DNA from: Diphasiastrum complanatum
Lineage: Eukaryota; Streptophyta; Lycopodiopsida; Lycopodiales; Lycopodiaceae
Direction of reading: 5' to 3'
DNA: 64,000 nucleotides
NCBI GenBank assembly: GCA_029204225.1
Contig: CM055111.1
Location: forward strand, 28,542,340-28,606,339
How positions within the stretch are numbered: position 1 is the stretch's first letter; every line of letters begins with the position of its first letter. The notes beneath the pieces were generated by a model, which had not been told where the DNA came from, did no database searches, and saw only the letters and a program-made list of their open reading frames with translations. Positions 45,501 to 56,548 of this stretch are shown here, piece by piece. The position numbers and the translations under genes are program-made.

Positions 45501-48500
45501 CTGCCATGGTCCGTAGTCCTTAGGTGATATGTATCTATTTGTGAAACTGGAATATATCCACCTTCACTTGATGTTGGACTTGAAGAACACACCAAAGAGA
45601 ATCACAAACATCTAGATTCTCATCATTAGTAGTAAAGTTGATTTGGTTGCTACCTTCATCACTTTGCTTCTTAGAACATTCATTAGCAAAATGTCCTTGG
45701 ATTCCACAATAGAAACATTTTAGCTTAGATCTATCTTTCTTCTTGCCAACAAAAGTAGAAGGCTCACCTTTATCTTGACCTTTAGACCACTTGCCTTTGC
45801 CCTTGCCCTTGAACTTGCCCTTTGAGAACTAGCCTCCTCTCCAACTTGAGTCGTGGAAGTAGATCCTCCTCTTGATAGAAGCCTAAACTCCTCATTCACC
45901 AAGATTTCTTGCAAGTCCTCCATACTTGGCAGTGTCTTTTGAATAGCCAAACTTTGAACAAGATTAGCATGATCATTCAACAAGCCATTAAGAACTACTT
46001 GAACAAGTTCTATCTCCTTAATCCTTTCATCAATACATGCTAACTCATCATTGAATGCTTTAACCCTCAAAGCAAAATCATGAGCACTTTCATCCCTCTT
46101 TTGCAAACTTTGAAAGATTTACCTCCTAAGACTTAGAACCCTTGATGTAGACTTGGACTCATAAACCTTCTTTAGAGCTTCCCAAGCCTCACCAGATGTA
46201 GTGCACTTACCAAGTTCCTTGAGAAGTTCATTAGTCACATTCATCTTGATCACATGAAGAGCTTTCTTTGCCCTCCTATCATACCTCAATTGTTCTTGAG
46301 GTGCCAAATGTCTCTCCTCCACACCTACAACAATGTCCTTCAAGGAGAGACTCTATTCTCACCTTCCAAGTTGAATAGTTGCTTGAGGTAAGCCTATCAT
46401 TGCTCTCCAACATGAAGCCTCCATTTGTGGCCTTATTACAATGATTTGATCTTCTCTTTCAACTTGTTCCAATGCACTTAGCATTCTCTTTGAAAGTCAA
46501 CAAGTGAATTCAAGAAAAAATCACAAAGATATAGAACCTCTCAAATCTCTTTCTTGCACAAAAAACTAGGAAATCCAACACATAGAATTGATGACACTTG
46601 ATTAACACATGATCAACCTACAACATCATGAACTTTTGCGCTCTCTAAGATTGAAACACTCTTGAAAAGTCCAGCAACTTCAAACACAAGAGATTTTTAA
46701 ATTTTAGGGTTTCCACAAAAGTACATATATTGAATCACTCACATTCTACATGCAAAAGCTAGAAACTTGATATAGAATCTTGAAGAATGACATAAACCCT
46801 TTCTTATGCATCAAAACTCACCACAATCCAACAAGTAGGAAGGGAAATCGGCCTACTACAAGTATTTGGACTTGAGTTTTTGGATTACAAAAATCCCCAT
46901 TCTACACTTGAAAATGCTTGATTTTGACAATATAACATGCAACAAAGCTGTGATGTGAAGAAATCAGATCACAAAGATCCATTTATGCCCTTTGATCTTT
47001 GGCTAATATGGATAGCACATCTAGCATCATTAACAATGTAGAAATCTTCAATCTACTACACATAGAGGATGTAAACTTAATAAGAACTTGTCAAAATCAC
47101 TTATGTAAGTTAATTTACTGTTCATGTCCGTACAACAGCCGTACTACAACAGTACTCACACATGGGAACTCATACACATAAGAAGAATAGCATTCTAATA
47201 TACATAAGAATCCACTATATCATCACAGATATGCAAAAAATGGATGTAGAACCCAAATAGATATCTTCCATAAGAATGAATGAGAGAGATGATTTCCTCC
47301 CACGCTTGTGGCCTATTTATAGCAGCCCCTTGGATGCCTTTGCACAAACTTATCTACTTATGGAAGTTTCTAGATCTCTTCCAAAACCTAGATCTAACAT
47401 GACTAGATTCAATGCATCTCTACTAACCAATTAGAGTAGGTCCAAATTCGACCTTATCAACTTGCCTAAGTTGTCAAAAGTATTAATTCCACTTTTCTTA
47501 GGTCTTGTTAACTTTATAAAGTCTATCTCTGATATGAAAATGCATATTGGCCTCAAATTTGCCAAATAAACTCAACATAGCTAGTTGATATTTCTCACAT
47601 CTTTTAACTCTACTTAACGAATTAATCGAGCTGGTAACAAACATAAACAATAGGTACGTCCTAGGATTACTTCATTCAGCTTGTCCAGCCAAGTTCTAGG
47701 CAAAATGTTGTGATAATATTAGCAACCAATAGTTGGTGGCCAGTGTAATATTATGAGTATTTAACAATGCAATGAAGAGGAAGTTGTTCTTTCAGAATAT
47801 CCTCCACATCATCAAATTACACATCTATCAAGTCCACAAGAAGTTCAATAAAAGGAGTTTGGTCAAGAGAAAGAGATCAAGTACATAGGTCAATATGAGG
47901 CTGAGGTGTCATTGGATCGTAGAATCAGGTGATCAAGACATTGGTCCAGATGACAATCACCAACCTCAGTATCTCAATGTATGCCATCATGAAAATATTT
48001 TGTTTAGATTCCAATATGAGGTGATTGGTACAACATTCATGATGGTGACGAAATTTTTAAATGCTGGTATTGAAGACAAAGATGATCAAGAGTATGGCTC
48101 TGAGAAAATACCTCTGAGGATACAATGTGAACGAGGATCAATTTTCATTAGCTGATGTTTCTATTGCTTGATGGAGCATATTGGAGCCATATCTTAAAGC
48201 AGATCATCTATATCAGATCTCTCTCGTTTAATTTGATCAACAATGTGTTCACTATACACCCACTATATGACTAGGTTTGACAAAAAGTTCTTTTGGAAGG
48301 TGATGCAGTCTTCAACAACTTCGGTTGTTTCAAGCTCAGGGTCAGATGCTGTCAATAAAGGTTCTCTTTGAATGGAAAATCTGCTGAAAATGGTAAGTGT
48401 GTATCTCATAGGTCAACAAGCTATAGGCAAAGACCTGGTTACCACATACAAAAGGCACATACAAAAGGGACGGATGTCAGGTCAAGAACAAGAGTGGACA

Positions 48501-50959
48501 CACATTGACGATAGGCATCAGAGACAAGAAGCTATATTGACTACTGATTAACGTTGTGAAGCTTGCAAGTCAAGCAAATGCAGAAGCACTTCATTACGAA
48601 GCTGAGAATAATAATATATAAAACAGACAGTGTTTAGCTATTTAGGCACTGATGAGGTTATGCGAACTACCTGTCTCCATTTGCAAGAAACTAAGAGTCA
48701 CATAGTGAAACATGTAAAAACAAGAAATTGGGGCTGATTTCACCCAACCAAACCAAACCATATAAAAATCGGGAATTGCATTGGGAAACTCCATTGTTGA
48801 AGGCTGAAGCATAGCCCTTCATTGCATTGGTTGAGAATGCTTGAAGAATATGAAGGCTGGAGAAGAAATTGTTAGTCACAAGAGCTTAACCCCTGCAGTA
48901 ACCTTGGAAAATCTGCTGGAAGGTCTTGGCAATGAGGAAGAAATTGTGTACTTAGTTAAGGCAGCTGAGCCAATGAGATAGTTTGCCAAACGTTTTGAGG
49001 CTAACACTCCAGGAACTTCTCTCAGAGTATCAAACAGCCACCAAATGAATCGCCGGTAGCTTGCCATTGATAAGATCAACAATGAAGTTGCTTATGGCAA
49101 CTTGGAGTTAACAATACCAACATGAAGTTTAATTATGAACATACTTCAACAGGGACAAGGAATCACTCATCTGCCTGAATGAATCTTTTGCAAGCCTTCT
49201 TTCCTCAGATGTTGTGGCGCTTTATTAAAAGTTAAGTTTTGGGTTTGGCTTCAGAAGCCAGTGGGATAGAGGTCCCAGTGTAGTGTGATGAACTTGTTGT
49301 GCTGGAGTGTGTGGAGCTTGCATATTCTTATACCTTGCCTTAGTACAAATCATAATCGTGAATTGCAAAACTGCAACTATTGAATTGTACAGGTGTGTAA
49401 ACGTACAATTTAGTGGCATGTAGTGATGTGCTTACTTTTATAATGTGGTACAAGATCTTAAAATAATTGTGTTGCACAAGCTACTCGTCCTATGTTGTGT
49501 ACACATGATGGGACACAGTTGCAACATGGTTTTAGTAACTCCTGCACGTCATGTTCATGTGTGAGCTGGTGGCTAAGTGCATGAAGTTCAGGGGCTGGGA
49601 GGATACTGAGAGATTGATGGTGAGACCCCGTGAAGGATGTGCCACTGTTCATTTATGCAAAGTTGGTGGGTGGCCCATTAGCCGGAGAGCCTTTCGTTGC
49701 AACTACTGTGAAGCCCTCCTTTAAGATCAATAAAACTCGAAATTTCTTGTTTCCTGTCCCAGTGTCTTGTTTTGGTGTTCCCCGAGAAGAACATCGTGTG
49801 GGTGCGGCAGTTTACTCTCAAGTTTTTGGTTTTGGTTTGTAAGTTTTCTTCTAGTTATCTTGATCGAAACAGAGTGGAAGATTGGGAATGGGTTTAGTTT
49901 GTTATGAAGATTGGAAACCGTGTAGTAAACAGTATGGGGACTTGTATGCTAGTGTATCTGCTTCACCGCTTACTCTTTGAATTCTACATGCTTTCCTCTA
50001 TCTTCATCCAGTGACACAAATAGAAAAGTTTGATTCTTTTTCGGTCCTCAAATAATAACACCAATAAAAAATTTGATTTTTGACATACAAAAAGAAAAGC
50101 TTTGCTTCAAAGTTATGTGCTTTGTGATTATATTTAAATGTCAGTTTTACTCTCATTGCATGCTACCAAAACTTCTAGCTTGATACAGGGTACAAGACAA
50201 AGATTGGGGAGCTGATTTTAGAACGCTATCTCCAGGGGCAGCTCTTGTCGCATTGACACTGTGGCTTGATGAGATGCAGGTACTAACAAACATGGAACCT
50301 TTTCTGTCTGAAAACCTTACCGTATCTGCTTTCTAGTGAAGATGCCTGGGCTCCATTGTTTCTGCAGTAATTCTTTCATTACAACTTGTAGCAGCTAGAA
50401 TGCTTGATTACAGATGTCTATAACAGTGGCTGCTTCTGTATAGAATGCAGCTCTCCAAGGTGCTCCAGAGTCCTCAAAATCAGTATTGTTGGTGATGGGT
50501 GGGAGCAAGCGCAAAAATCAGGCTTCTGTAAGCAAGACATTGAAGATGCATCTGTGGGAGATGGGATCTCCTTTCCTTTCCTCTAAAACTCGAGAAGGTA
50601 TTTTAATTGCTAAAGGCCATTCTTTGCGCATGTGGTTAAAAGATTCACCTTACTGCATGGATTTAGAGCTTAGAGACATACTAATGTTGCCCAAAGAAAA
50701 CTCTATGCAAGTAAATAATGGAACTTTCATGCGTGCTGAAATGATTCCGGTGGTCAAGCAAATCGAGGGCAGCATGGGAACTGTGCATTCTAAGAAATTT
50801 TGCCGACTAGTACACCTTCCAGATGACAAGCGTGCTGACATTATTGCGGCAGATATAAAAGGCAGGGCTGAAAAGTTTGCGAAGCAGAAATTGAGGCTGG
50901 AAACTTCTAAAAGCATACTTCGTCCCAGGGAAAGAAAACTTTTACATAAACTAGCCTGA
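39548..50959 (+). CDS. EMB1270: Chloroplast PPR protein, EMB1270 (At3g18110) orthologue
   Basis: Exons 39548-43074, 43956-44156, 50189-50279, 50444-50959 (4335 nt, 1444 residues). Every junction is GT-AG and keeps frame. ATG 39548 is the first ATG after an in-frame TGA at 39497. The N terminus (about 110 residues) is poorly conserved, as for a plastid transit peptide. Then comes KKARDWRQRVQRL and a long array of 35-residue PPR units (e.g. PDAITYNTLISACS, EPDIWTYNAMISVYG) to about residue 1150. The C terminus (LLDLLWAFWMRATAARIF; KDWGADFRTLSPGAALVALT; LWEMGSPFLSSKTREG; HSLRMWLKDSPY) is the diagnostic EMB1270 tail and looks like a divergent SMR-type region. The family acts in chloroplast group II intron splicing and is essential for embryos in Arabidopsis. 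The second intron is 6 kb of transposon remnants. The gene looks intact. Confidence 0.95.
44157..45206 (+). other. EMB1270 intron 2, first part
   Basis: After the donor (TTCGAG|GTGCGA) the sequence is intronic, with GGCCATTTTTGG[A/G]C-like words repeated at 44258 and 44310. No gene seen up to the Gypsy remnant. Confidence 0.5.
45207..45600 (-). pseudogene. Gypsy (chromovirus) integrase C terminus and chromodomain
   Basis: The minus strand reads LPQGCEMHLVFHGRRLK (integrase tail; usual form LP-x-x-x-x-H-x-VFH-x-x-x-LK), then in the next frame HILDRRERQLRNHILQEYLV and AWKGLRLSETTWE, a chromodomain (I-L-D-x-R ... LV-x-W-K-G ... TWE). This marks the CRM/Tekay-like chromovirus lineage of Ty3/gypsy. 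It lies inside EMB1270 intron 2 on the opposite strand. Confidence 0.85.
45601..46350 (-). pseudogene. Copia gag remnant with zinc knuckle
   Basis: 46119-46343 reads KCTTSGEAWEALKKVYESKS (UBN2 gag block). 45720-46106 continues with VVLNGLLNDHANLVQSLA and LQEILVNEEFRLL. At about 45665-45725 the frame gives CFYCGIQGHFANEC, a CCHC knuckle. Only gag remains; no LTR pair was found. It directly abuts the Gypsy remnant. Confidence 0.8.
46351..50188 (+). other. EMB1270 intron 2, remaining part
   Basis: 46400-47650 is LTR-like, A/C-rich text. Small open frames at 47895-48155 (GPDDNHQPQYLNVCHHENIL) and 49630-49842 (KLVGGPLAGEPFVATTVKP) match no family I know. The acceptor (TTGATACAG) at 50188 leads into exon 3. 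No internal host exon is needed, since exons 2 and 3 join in frame. Confidence 0.5.
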
Positions 50960-51074
50960 TCTTCTGAATGGTTATGTAAGGGGCTAAATACTTTGTGATC
51001 AGAAAGGTCTCTAGTAAATCAAATGGGTATATCTGTACTCAGATAGCCACAGTTGCCAACGCTGCCACAGAACG

Positions 51075-51388
51075 TGATATAAATCTCTACAGATAGATTA
51101 CAATTCACGATGAAGCATAACGGCAGTAGTTAGTGATAGTTAGTTAAAAACGGTTTTTTTGTCATGTGAATTGGAAACCCTAGATTTGGACTTTCTTGGC
51201 AAGTAGACATATGGACGTGTATGTATAGGTTTCATTTTTGGAAATGAAGACACGCGATCTTGTGAATGTTTTTTGCCTTTCTGTAACTTGTGAATTGATC
51301 GTTGCAAACTGTGTGTGATCTTTCTGCTTTAGTCCTTGCTAGCATAGTTGTCAAGTAATCTATTGCAGTAGCATAATCGTTTCCATCA
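51075..51388 (+). repeat. Copia-3 5' LTR
   Basis: 314 bp, TGATATAAAT...TTTCCATCA, same length as the 3' copy. Flanked on the left by GAACG. Confidence 0.95.
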
Positions 51389-51390
51389 AA

Positions 51391-51404
51391 GGTTATGGGC
51401 CCAC
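51391..51404 (+). promoter_or_regulatory. Primer-binding site matching the initiator tRNA-Met anticodon arm
   Basis: GGTTATGGGCCCAC starts two bases after the LTR. It is the exact complement of GUGGGCCCAUAACC, the anticodon stem-loop of plant initiator tRNA-Met. The match resumes (ACGC) after a one-base gap. A site complementary to the tRNA 3' end (TGGTATCAGAG) is not present here. Drosophila copia and yeast Ty5 prime from such tRNA halves. Confidence 0.75.
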
Positions 51405-51552
51405 ACGCGCGATAGATCCAGGATCTGTTAGACGTGCGAACTGAGGATCGTTGTGAGGACGATCGATCGTGCTAGAGGAGACCACACGCGGCGATAGTCA
51501 CGTTAAGAAAAAGGAAAAGTGATTTCGAAGGATCGAGAGGCGTCGTTGGAAA

Positions 51553-52275
51553 ATGGCAGCAGATAGCGGGTTCGACTTCAGGATGATAGAACGGCTGGAT
51601 GCCTCAAATTACTCGGCATGGAGCTGGAAGCTAAAGATCATACTGAGAGAGAAGGGGCTGTGGGGAGTGATCGACGGAACTGAAGTAGTCGAACTCGATG
51701 AGGAAGGACGTGCGAAGAGTGCGGCCCAGGCTGAAATCGTGAATCAGAAGGAGGCGAAGGCGTACATGGTGCTGTGCATGGCGTTGGGAGATACGGCCGT
51801 TTCGCAAGTCTGGGATACAGAGACAGCCAGAGCTGTGTGGGAATTGCTAAAGAAAACGTATGAGGCGGCAGGGTTCTCAAGCATATTGACACTGCACAGG
51901 CAGTTGAAGGGAGATCTGATGACGCCCCATATTGACAAGATCAAGGGCATCTGGAGGCAGATGGAAGCGGCAGGCGCAATCCTAGACAAAAGGCAACTGG
52001 TGTACACGCTAATCACAAGCTTGCCTGCAAGTTATGACCCCCTGGTCATGACGTTGGATGGATTCGAAGAAAGACTAGATCTTGATTTTGTCACGAGGAA
52101 GTTGCTGCAAGAGGAGGCTCGGAGGAAAGTGAACCCGCCTGCAGACGAGATGGCCCTGATATCCAGCTTCAAGAAGGCGCAAATCAAGGAAGGTAAACAA
52201 CACAATGCAGGAAGGAAGCAAATCTTGGAGCGAAAGCAAGAAGGTGAGAAGCGAAAAAAGATGCTTTTATTGTGA
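51553..52275 (+). CDS. Copia-3 gag
   Basis: 240 residues from ATG 51553: MAADSGFDFRMIERLDASNY, then SAWSWKLKIILREKGLWGVI and ARAVWELLKKTYEAAG, then LITSLPASYDPLVMTL. These are the UBN2-type gag blocks of Ty1/copia capsid proteins, which package element RNA. The frame closes just as the zinc knuckle begins in the next frame (52260-52310, CFYCDQIGHFIQDC), so one frameshift separates capsid from nucleocapsid. It is the longest intact Copia frame in the window. Confidence 0.85.
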   Translation: MAADSGFDFRMIERLDASNYSAWSWKLKIILREKGLWGVIDGTEVVELDEEGRAKSAAQAEIVNQKEAKAYMVLCMALGDTAVSQVWDTETARAVWELLKKTYEAAGFSSILTLHRQLKGDLMTPHIDKIKGIWRQMEAAGAILDKRQLVYTLITSLPASYDPLVMTLDGFEERLDLDFVTRKLLQEEARRKVNPPADEMALISSFKKAQIKEGKQHNAGRKQILERKQEGEKRKKMLLL

Positions 52276-52654
52276 TCAGATTGGACACTTCATTCAGGAT
52301 TGTCGGAAGAAAAAGGAGGATCAGAAGAAAGGAGAGACCTCACAAGCTAACCTGGCTGAAGAAGAAGAGGAGGCAGAAGAGTTACCAAAAGTCTATGGGC
52401 TGATGGTCCTGATCAAACAACAAAGTGACGACTCAGGTGAATCATCTGAACACAGCAGCGAAAGCGTGGTAAAATTGAGTGAAGAAGACGGGCATGATGC
52501 GGAGTCCATTGACACCTGTTGGTACGTGGACTCCGGAGCGACTTCCCATATGACTTTTGAACGAAAGGGATTCATCACCTATGAGTTGGTAACCAAGAAG
52601 AGGGAGATCACCGTGGGAGACCGGGGCAGAGCAGACGTGGTGGGCGTTGGCTAG
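52205..52654 (+). pseudogene. Copia-3 zinc knuckle and protease
   Basis: 149-residue frame: CFYCDQIGHFIQDC knuckle, acidic linker, then CWYVDSGATSHMTFERKGF, the aspartic protease site. It stops at 52654, shortly after a glycine-rich protease flap region (TVGDRGRADVVGVG). Confidence 0.85.
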
Positions 52655-52713
52655 GAAAAGGAAGCGAGCTGATAATTCAAGAGGTCCTCCATGTACCGAA
52701 TCTGGCAAAGAAC

Positions 52714-53807
52714 TTGATTTCAGTCAGATCACTCACAGACAAAGGTATGAAAGTTTCTTTTGAGAGACAGGGATGCATGGTTACAGATGAAGGGGAGGTA
52801 ATCGTGATAGGTTTCAGGATGGGATCAAGCGGATTGTACCAGTTGCAAGGAGGGACAGTTGAAAGATCATCAGCCTACATCAGCCTGGCCTTGGAAATCC
52901 ATGATTAAGTGAGTACATCCATGATACTAAAACAGCACCACATGACTCCATAAACCGTGCAAAAACAATCTATGGCACAGACGGATGGGTCATCTTGGGG
53001 GGAGTCGTCTACAAAGGTTGGCCAAGGAAACTATGCTTGAAGATTATGACTACGATCTGAGGGAATGCATAGAGAGATGTGAAGCCTGTGTATATGGCAA
53101 GCAGCACAAACTTCCATTGTGCAAAAATCCGTCAGAGTAAACGACGGATCTGCTTGAACTTGTGCATTCCGACCTGTGTGGTCCAATGGACGTAGCATCT
53201 ATCAGTGGCTCCAGGTACTTTTTGTCCTTCATAGGCGATCATTCAAGAACCATCAGAATCTGCTTGCTCAAAAGCAAGAGTCAGACCTTCGAGAGCTTCA
53301 AGGCTTACAAGGCGCTGGCAGAAAATCAGACTGGAAAGAGAATAAGAGTGCTAAGATGCGACAACGGGGGTGAGTACTGCAGCAAGGAGTTTGATCATTT
53401 CTGCAGCTTGAATGGGATCAAGAGGGAATTTACCGTACCCTACACACCCCAGCAGAACGGGGTGGCAGAATGAAAGAGCCGCACCATTGTTGAAATGGTA
53501 AGGTGTATGCTGCACAAGAAGGATTTGGCCAGAGACCTGTTCGGGAAGCTGTCAGCACGGCGTGCCACATATGGAACAGGTGACCCACCAAGGCAGTAAG
53601 GGGGATGTCCTTTTGAGCTATGGTACAAGAAAAGGCCCAGCGTGGGATACTTGAGAGTAATTGGATGTGTGGCATACGTTCACATCCCAAAGGAGAAGAG
53701 AAAGAAACTTGATGCAAAAGGAGAGAGATGTGTTTCCGTGGGATATCCTGAGGGAGTGATGGGCTATAAATTTCACAACCCTGCCACCAAGAAGTCCATA
53801 GTGGCAA
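52714..53807 (+). pseudogene. Copia-3 integrase region
   Basis: ISVRSLTDKGMKVSFERQGC (gag-pre-integrase), then in another frame LVHSDLCGPMDVASISGSRY and RVLRCDNGGEYCSKEF, and VPYTPQQNGVAE: the D, D and E blocks of the catalytic core. A TGA replaces the codon after NGVAE at 53471-53475. Farther on, YLRVIGCVAYVHIPKEKRKK and YKFHNPATKKSIVARDVIF give the integrase C-terminal part. Confidence 0.85.
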
Positions 53808-54160
53808 GAGACGTCATCTTCAACGCAGACGAAACCTATGAATCAGATGCAAAACAAACAAATGAACCAAAAGTGTCAGGACCAGGACAAGAGGCCCCTG
53901 TTATTACAATTTCATTCAGCAGTGGGATGTTTGACGAGAGGAGTCAAGAAACAGGCAGGTCTGCAAGCACCAACCAGGGAGGATCGAATGAGCCTGTGGA
54001 AGCATCAGAAGAAAATCACAGGGCAAGGTCAGAAGACAGGAACGACCTCTTGGACGTAGAAATGGCGGAGCAGGAACCCGAACTGAGGCGATCAACCTGG
54101 ACGAGGAGAGCTCCACTAAGGATCTGGGAGAACTGCAATATTGTCTGCGCATACATGTAA
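53642..54160 (+). pseudogene. Copia-3 integrase tail and linker to the RT deletion
   Basis: 172 residues: the integrase C-terminal block then an acidic, Ser-rich hinge (EPVEASEENHRARSEDRNDL) and RRSTWTRRAPLRIWEN, after which RT should start. Instead the text jumps within a few codons to late RT (QRYICNIIKRYGRYGMSQSN at about 54200). Confidence 0.8.
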
Positions 54161-54194
54161 GAAGAAACAAGGGATCCCGGGAGATGTGGCTGTC

Positions 54195-54938
54195 ACAAGA
54201 AAGGTACATTTGCAATATAATCAAGAGGTATGGGAGGTATGGGATGTCTCAATCGAATCCATAAGGAGTACCCTTGGATCTGGGGGTAAAGCTAAGCGTC
54301 AAGATGTGTGCACTGAATGACGAAGAGCGAGAACAGATGACCAGATGTCCCTACAGGAGCATGATAGGATCAATAATGTATGTGATGATATGTACCAGGC
54401 CTGATGTGGCCACCGCAGTTGGGCAGTTAACCATGCGCTGCACTATATTGGCTCAGGAGGAGAAATAGTGGGGTATGCAGATTCAGATTGGGGAGGGGAT
54501 GTTGATGATTGAAAATCAACCAGTGGGTATGTTTTTGTCATGAATGGGGCTGCAATAAGTTGGGGAAGTATCAAACAGAAATCAGTGGCACTCTCCTCAA
54601 CTAAGGTGGAGTACATTAGTCTTTGCCAAGGAGCGAAGGAGTATGTTTGGATAAAGAACTTCTGCAAGGAGATTGGCATAAACAACAAGGGGATGGTCAT
54701 GAAAAACAACAACCAAGGGTGTATTTTCTTGTGCAAAAATGGAGGTTTCCACAAGAGGAGTAAACATATCGAGATGCAGTACCATTTCGTCAAAGACTTG
54801 GTACATAAGAACGAAATAAGTTTGGAGTATTGTCCTACCAAGGACATGATGGCAGACATGATGACCAAGGCTCTGAACAAAGATAGATTCGTAATGTTGA
54901 GAGACGTGATAGGATTAGACATACATGCTCCACCGTGA
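54195..54938 (+). pseudogene. Copia-3 RT tail and RNase H
   Basis: 54274-54468 reads EREQMTRCPYRSMIGSIMYV (late RT). 54540-54938 reads WGSIKQKSVALSSTKVEYIS, then KHIEMQYHFVKDLVHKNEIS and MMADMMTKALNKDRF: RNase H to its end, just before the polypurine tract. RT motifs A to D (the YVDD box) are missing, so the copy depends on other elements. Confidence 0.9.
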
Positions 54939-54952
54939 ATTGAGTTGGGGAT

Positions 54953-55266
54953 TGATAGAAATCTCTACAGATAGATTACAATTCACGATGAAGCATAACG
55001 GCAGTAGTTAGTGATAGTTAATTAAAAACGGTTTTCTTGTCATGTAAATAGGAAACACTAGATTAGGACTTTCTTGGCAAGTAGACATATGGACGTGTAT
55101 GTATAGGTTTCATTTTTGGGAATGAAGACACACGATCTTGTGAATGCTTTTTGCCTTTCTGTAACTTGTGAATTGATCATTGCAAACTGTGTGTGATCTT
55201 TCTGCTTTAGTCCTTGCTAGCATAGTTGTCAAGTAATCTATTGCAGTAGCATAATCGTTTCCATCA
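54953..55266 (+). repeat. Copia-3 3' LTR
   Basis: 314 bp matching the 5' LTR with about 11 differences. Followed by GAACG. Confidence 0.95.
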
Positions 55267-56170
55267 GAACGTTGGTTTGATGCTCCGTGCTCCACAAGAC
55301 AGGCGAAGACTAATTAAACGCCCCCTCAACTGACTATGATGAAACTTCTACTTGCTTACAAATGTTGCTCCACAAGACAGGCGAAGACTAATTAGACGCC
55401 CCCTCAACTGACTATGATGAAACTTCTACTTGATTACAAATGTTGCTGCCTTGAATTTACATGAATTCGTTGATGAAGAGCTGTTCTGATTATGCAATAG
55501 ACAGTTGCCGTCTCCACAACCGTTCCTCAACGTTTTCAGATGGGCTAGCCTTCAACAGTCTGTTTACAGGTGTTCAGAAGTTTTTGCTGCTAGTACAAAC
55601 TGAGAAATCGGTAACTACTAGCATGCCTTTCTGGTCTGATGCTCATATACCATGATCCAGTTCTCCAGAACTGCTGCAACAATAGAGTCGCATGCAGCCC
55701 CAAAAAAATCTGATACATTGCTGCAATAGCTAGGAGGTTCTGCTGCCTTTTTACAACCTCTTAAATGTTGTTAACTACTGATCTTGGCAAGGAAAGTCAG
55801 TACAGATTCAAATGGCTTCATCATATTCTATTTGGTTTGCTAGGAACAATGTGATTTGTAGTTCATTTAATTTTCGAAATATAAGAGCCATTTGTTGTAA
55901 GCTATCAATGGATTCAATCTGTCTTCGCTTGTGTGTAGCACATGACAGAGCTAGGTCAAATTAATAGCCGTTTCTTCCATTCCCTGATGAGGACAGTATT
56001 ATCAGGTTTTATCTTTGATCTTTTGTTGATGGACAGTTTTCTATCATTGTATCTATCTCGAGTTCTGTACAAATAACAATAAAGAAAGCATCTAGTTGAA
56101 CTCTTTTGAACACATGATTTATCATTTATGGATGACATCCTTTATAACTTCATAACCACAACAACGATCC

Positions 56171-56290
56171 AACAGAGTTGGCTCAGTGGGTTAGCTTGGT
56201 ATCCAAAGTTCCTGTCTACAAAGTGAGCTCCTTCTCAAAAGTGGTTATGCTTTTCCAGGAGACAACAGAGAATTGAACCTGGGATTAGAA
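56171..56290 (+). repeat. tRNA-like module in LINE-CT copy 2
   Basis: A-box TTGGCTCAGTGGGTTAGC at the start and a B-box-like ATTGAACCTGGG near 56272. Same position in the 3' UTR as in copies 1 and 3. Confidence 0.6.
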
Positions 56291-56544
56291 AATGTTTATC
56301 CCAAAAATGGCCATCGAGGTGGAAAAAACTATCTAGTATTTAGGTTATTAAGAAGCTTTAAATAAAATTAATCATTTTGTAGTTTAAACCAAAGTGAACT
56401 TTCCCACACAGTTCTTTTTGCAACTATGGTTGTTACTACTATGACTAACCCACTTTCAATCAACAAGTGCAAATTGAGAGATGGTAGAACTCATTGATTG
56501 ACACACACAACTAAACACAATAATTTCTTCCCCCCCCACCCCTC

Positions 56545-56548
<4 letters not shown>

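Larger units (their letters stand above)
51075..55266 (+). mobile_element. Copia-3: young Copia element lacking most of its RT
   Basis: 4192 bp, with two 314-bp LTRs (51075-51388 and 54953-55266) differing at about 11 positions by my count. LTRs run TGAT...ATCA. The target duplication GAACG stands at 51070-51074 and 55267-55271. Gag, knuckle, PR, IN and RNase H are recognisable, but the RT catalytic block (YVDD region) is gone. The polypurine tract (TTGGGGA) precedes 54953. Coding frames carry a few stops and shifts. Its gag is related to Copia-2. Confidence 0.95.

Noticed and set aside
49630-49842. 70-residue frame in EMB1270 intron 2 that could be an extra exon
   Set aside because: Exons 2 and 3 join in phase and match the family without it; adding it would insert sequence absent from the family.
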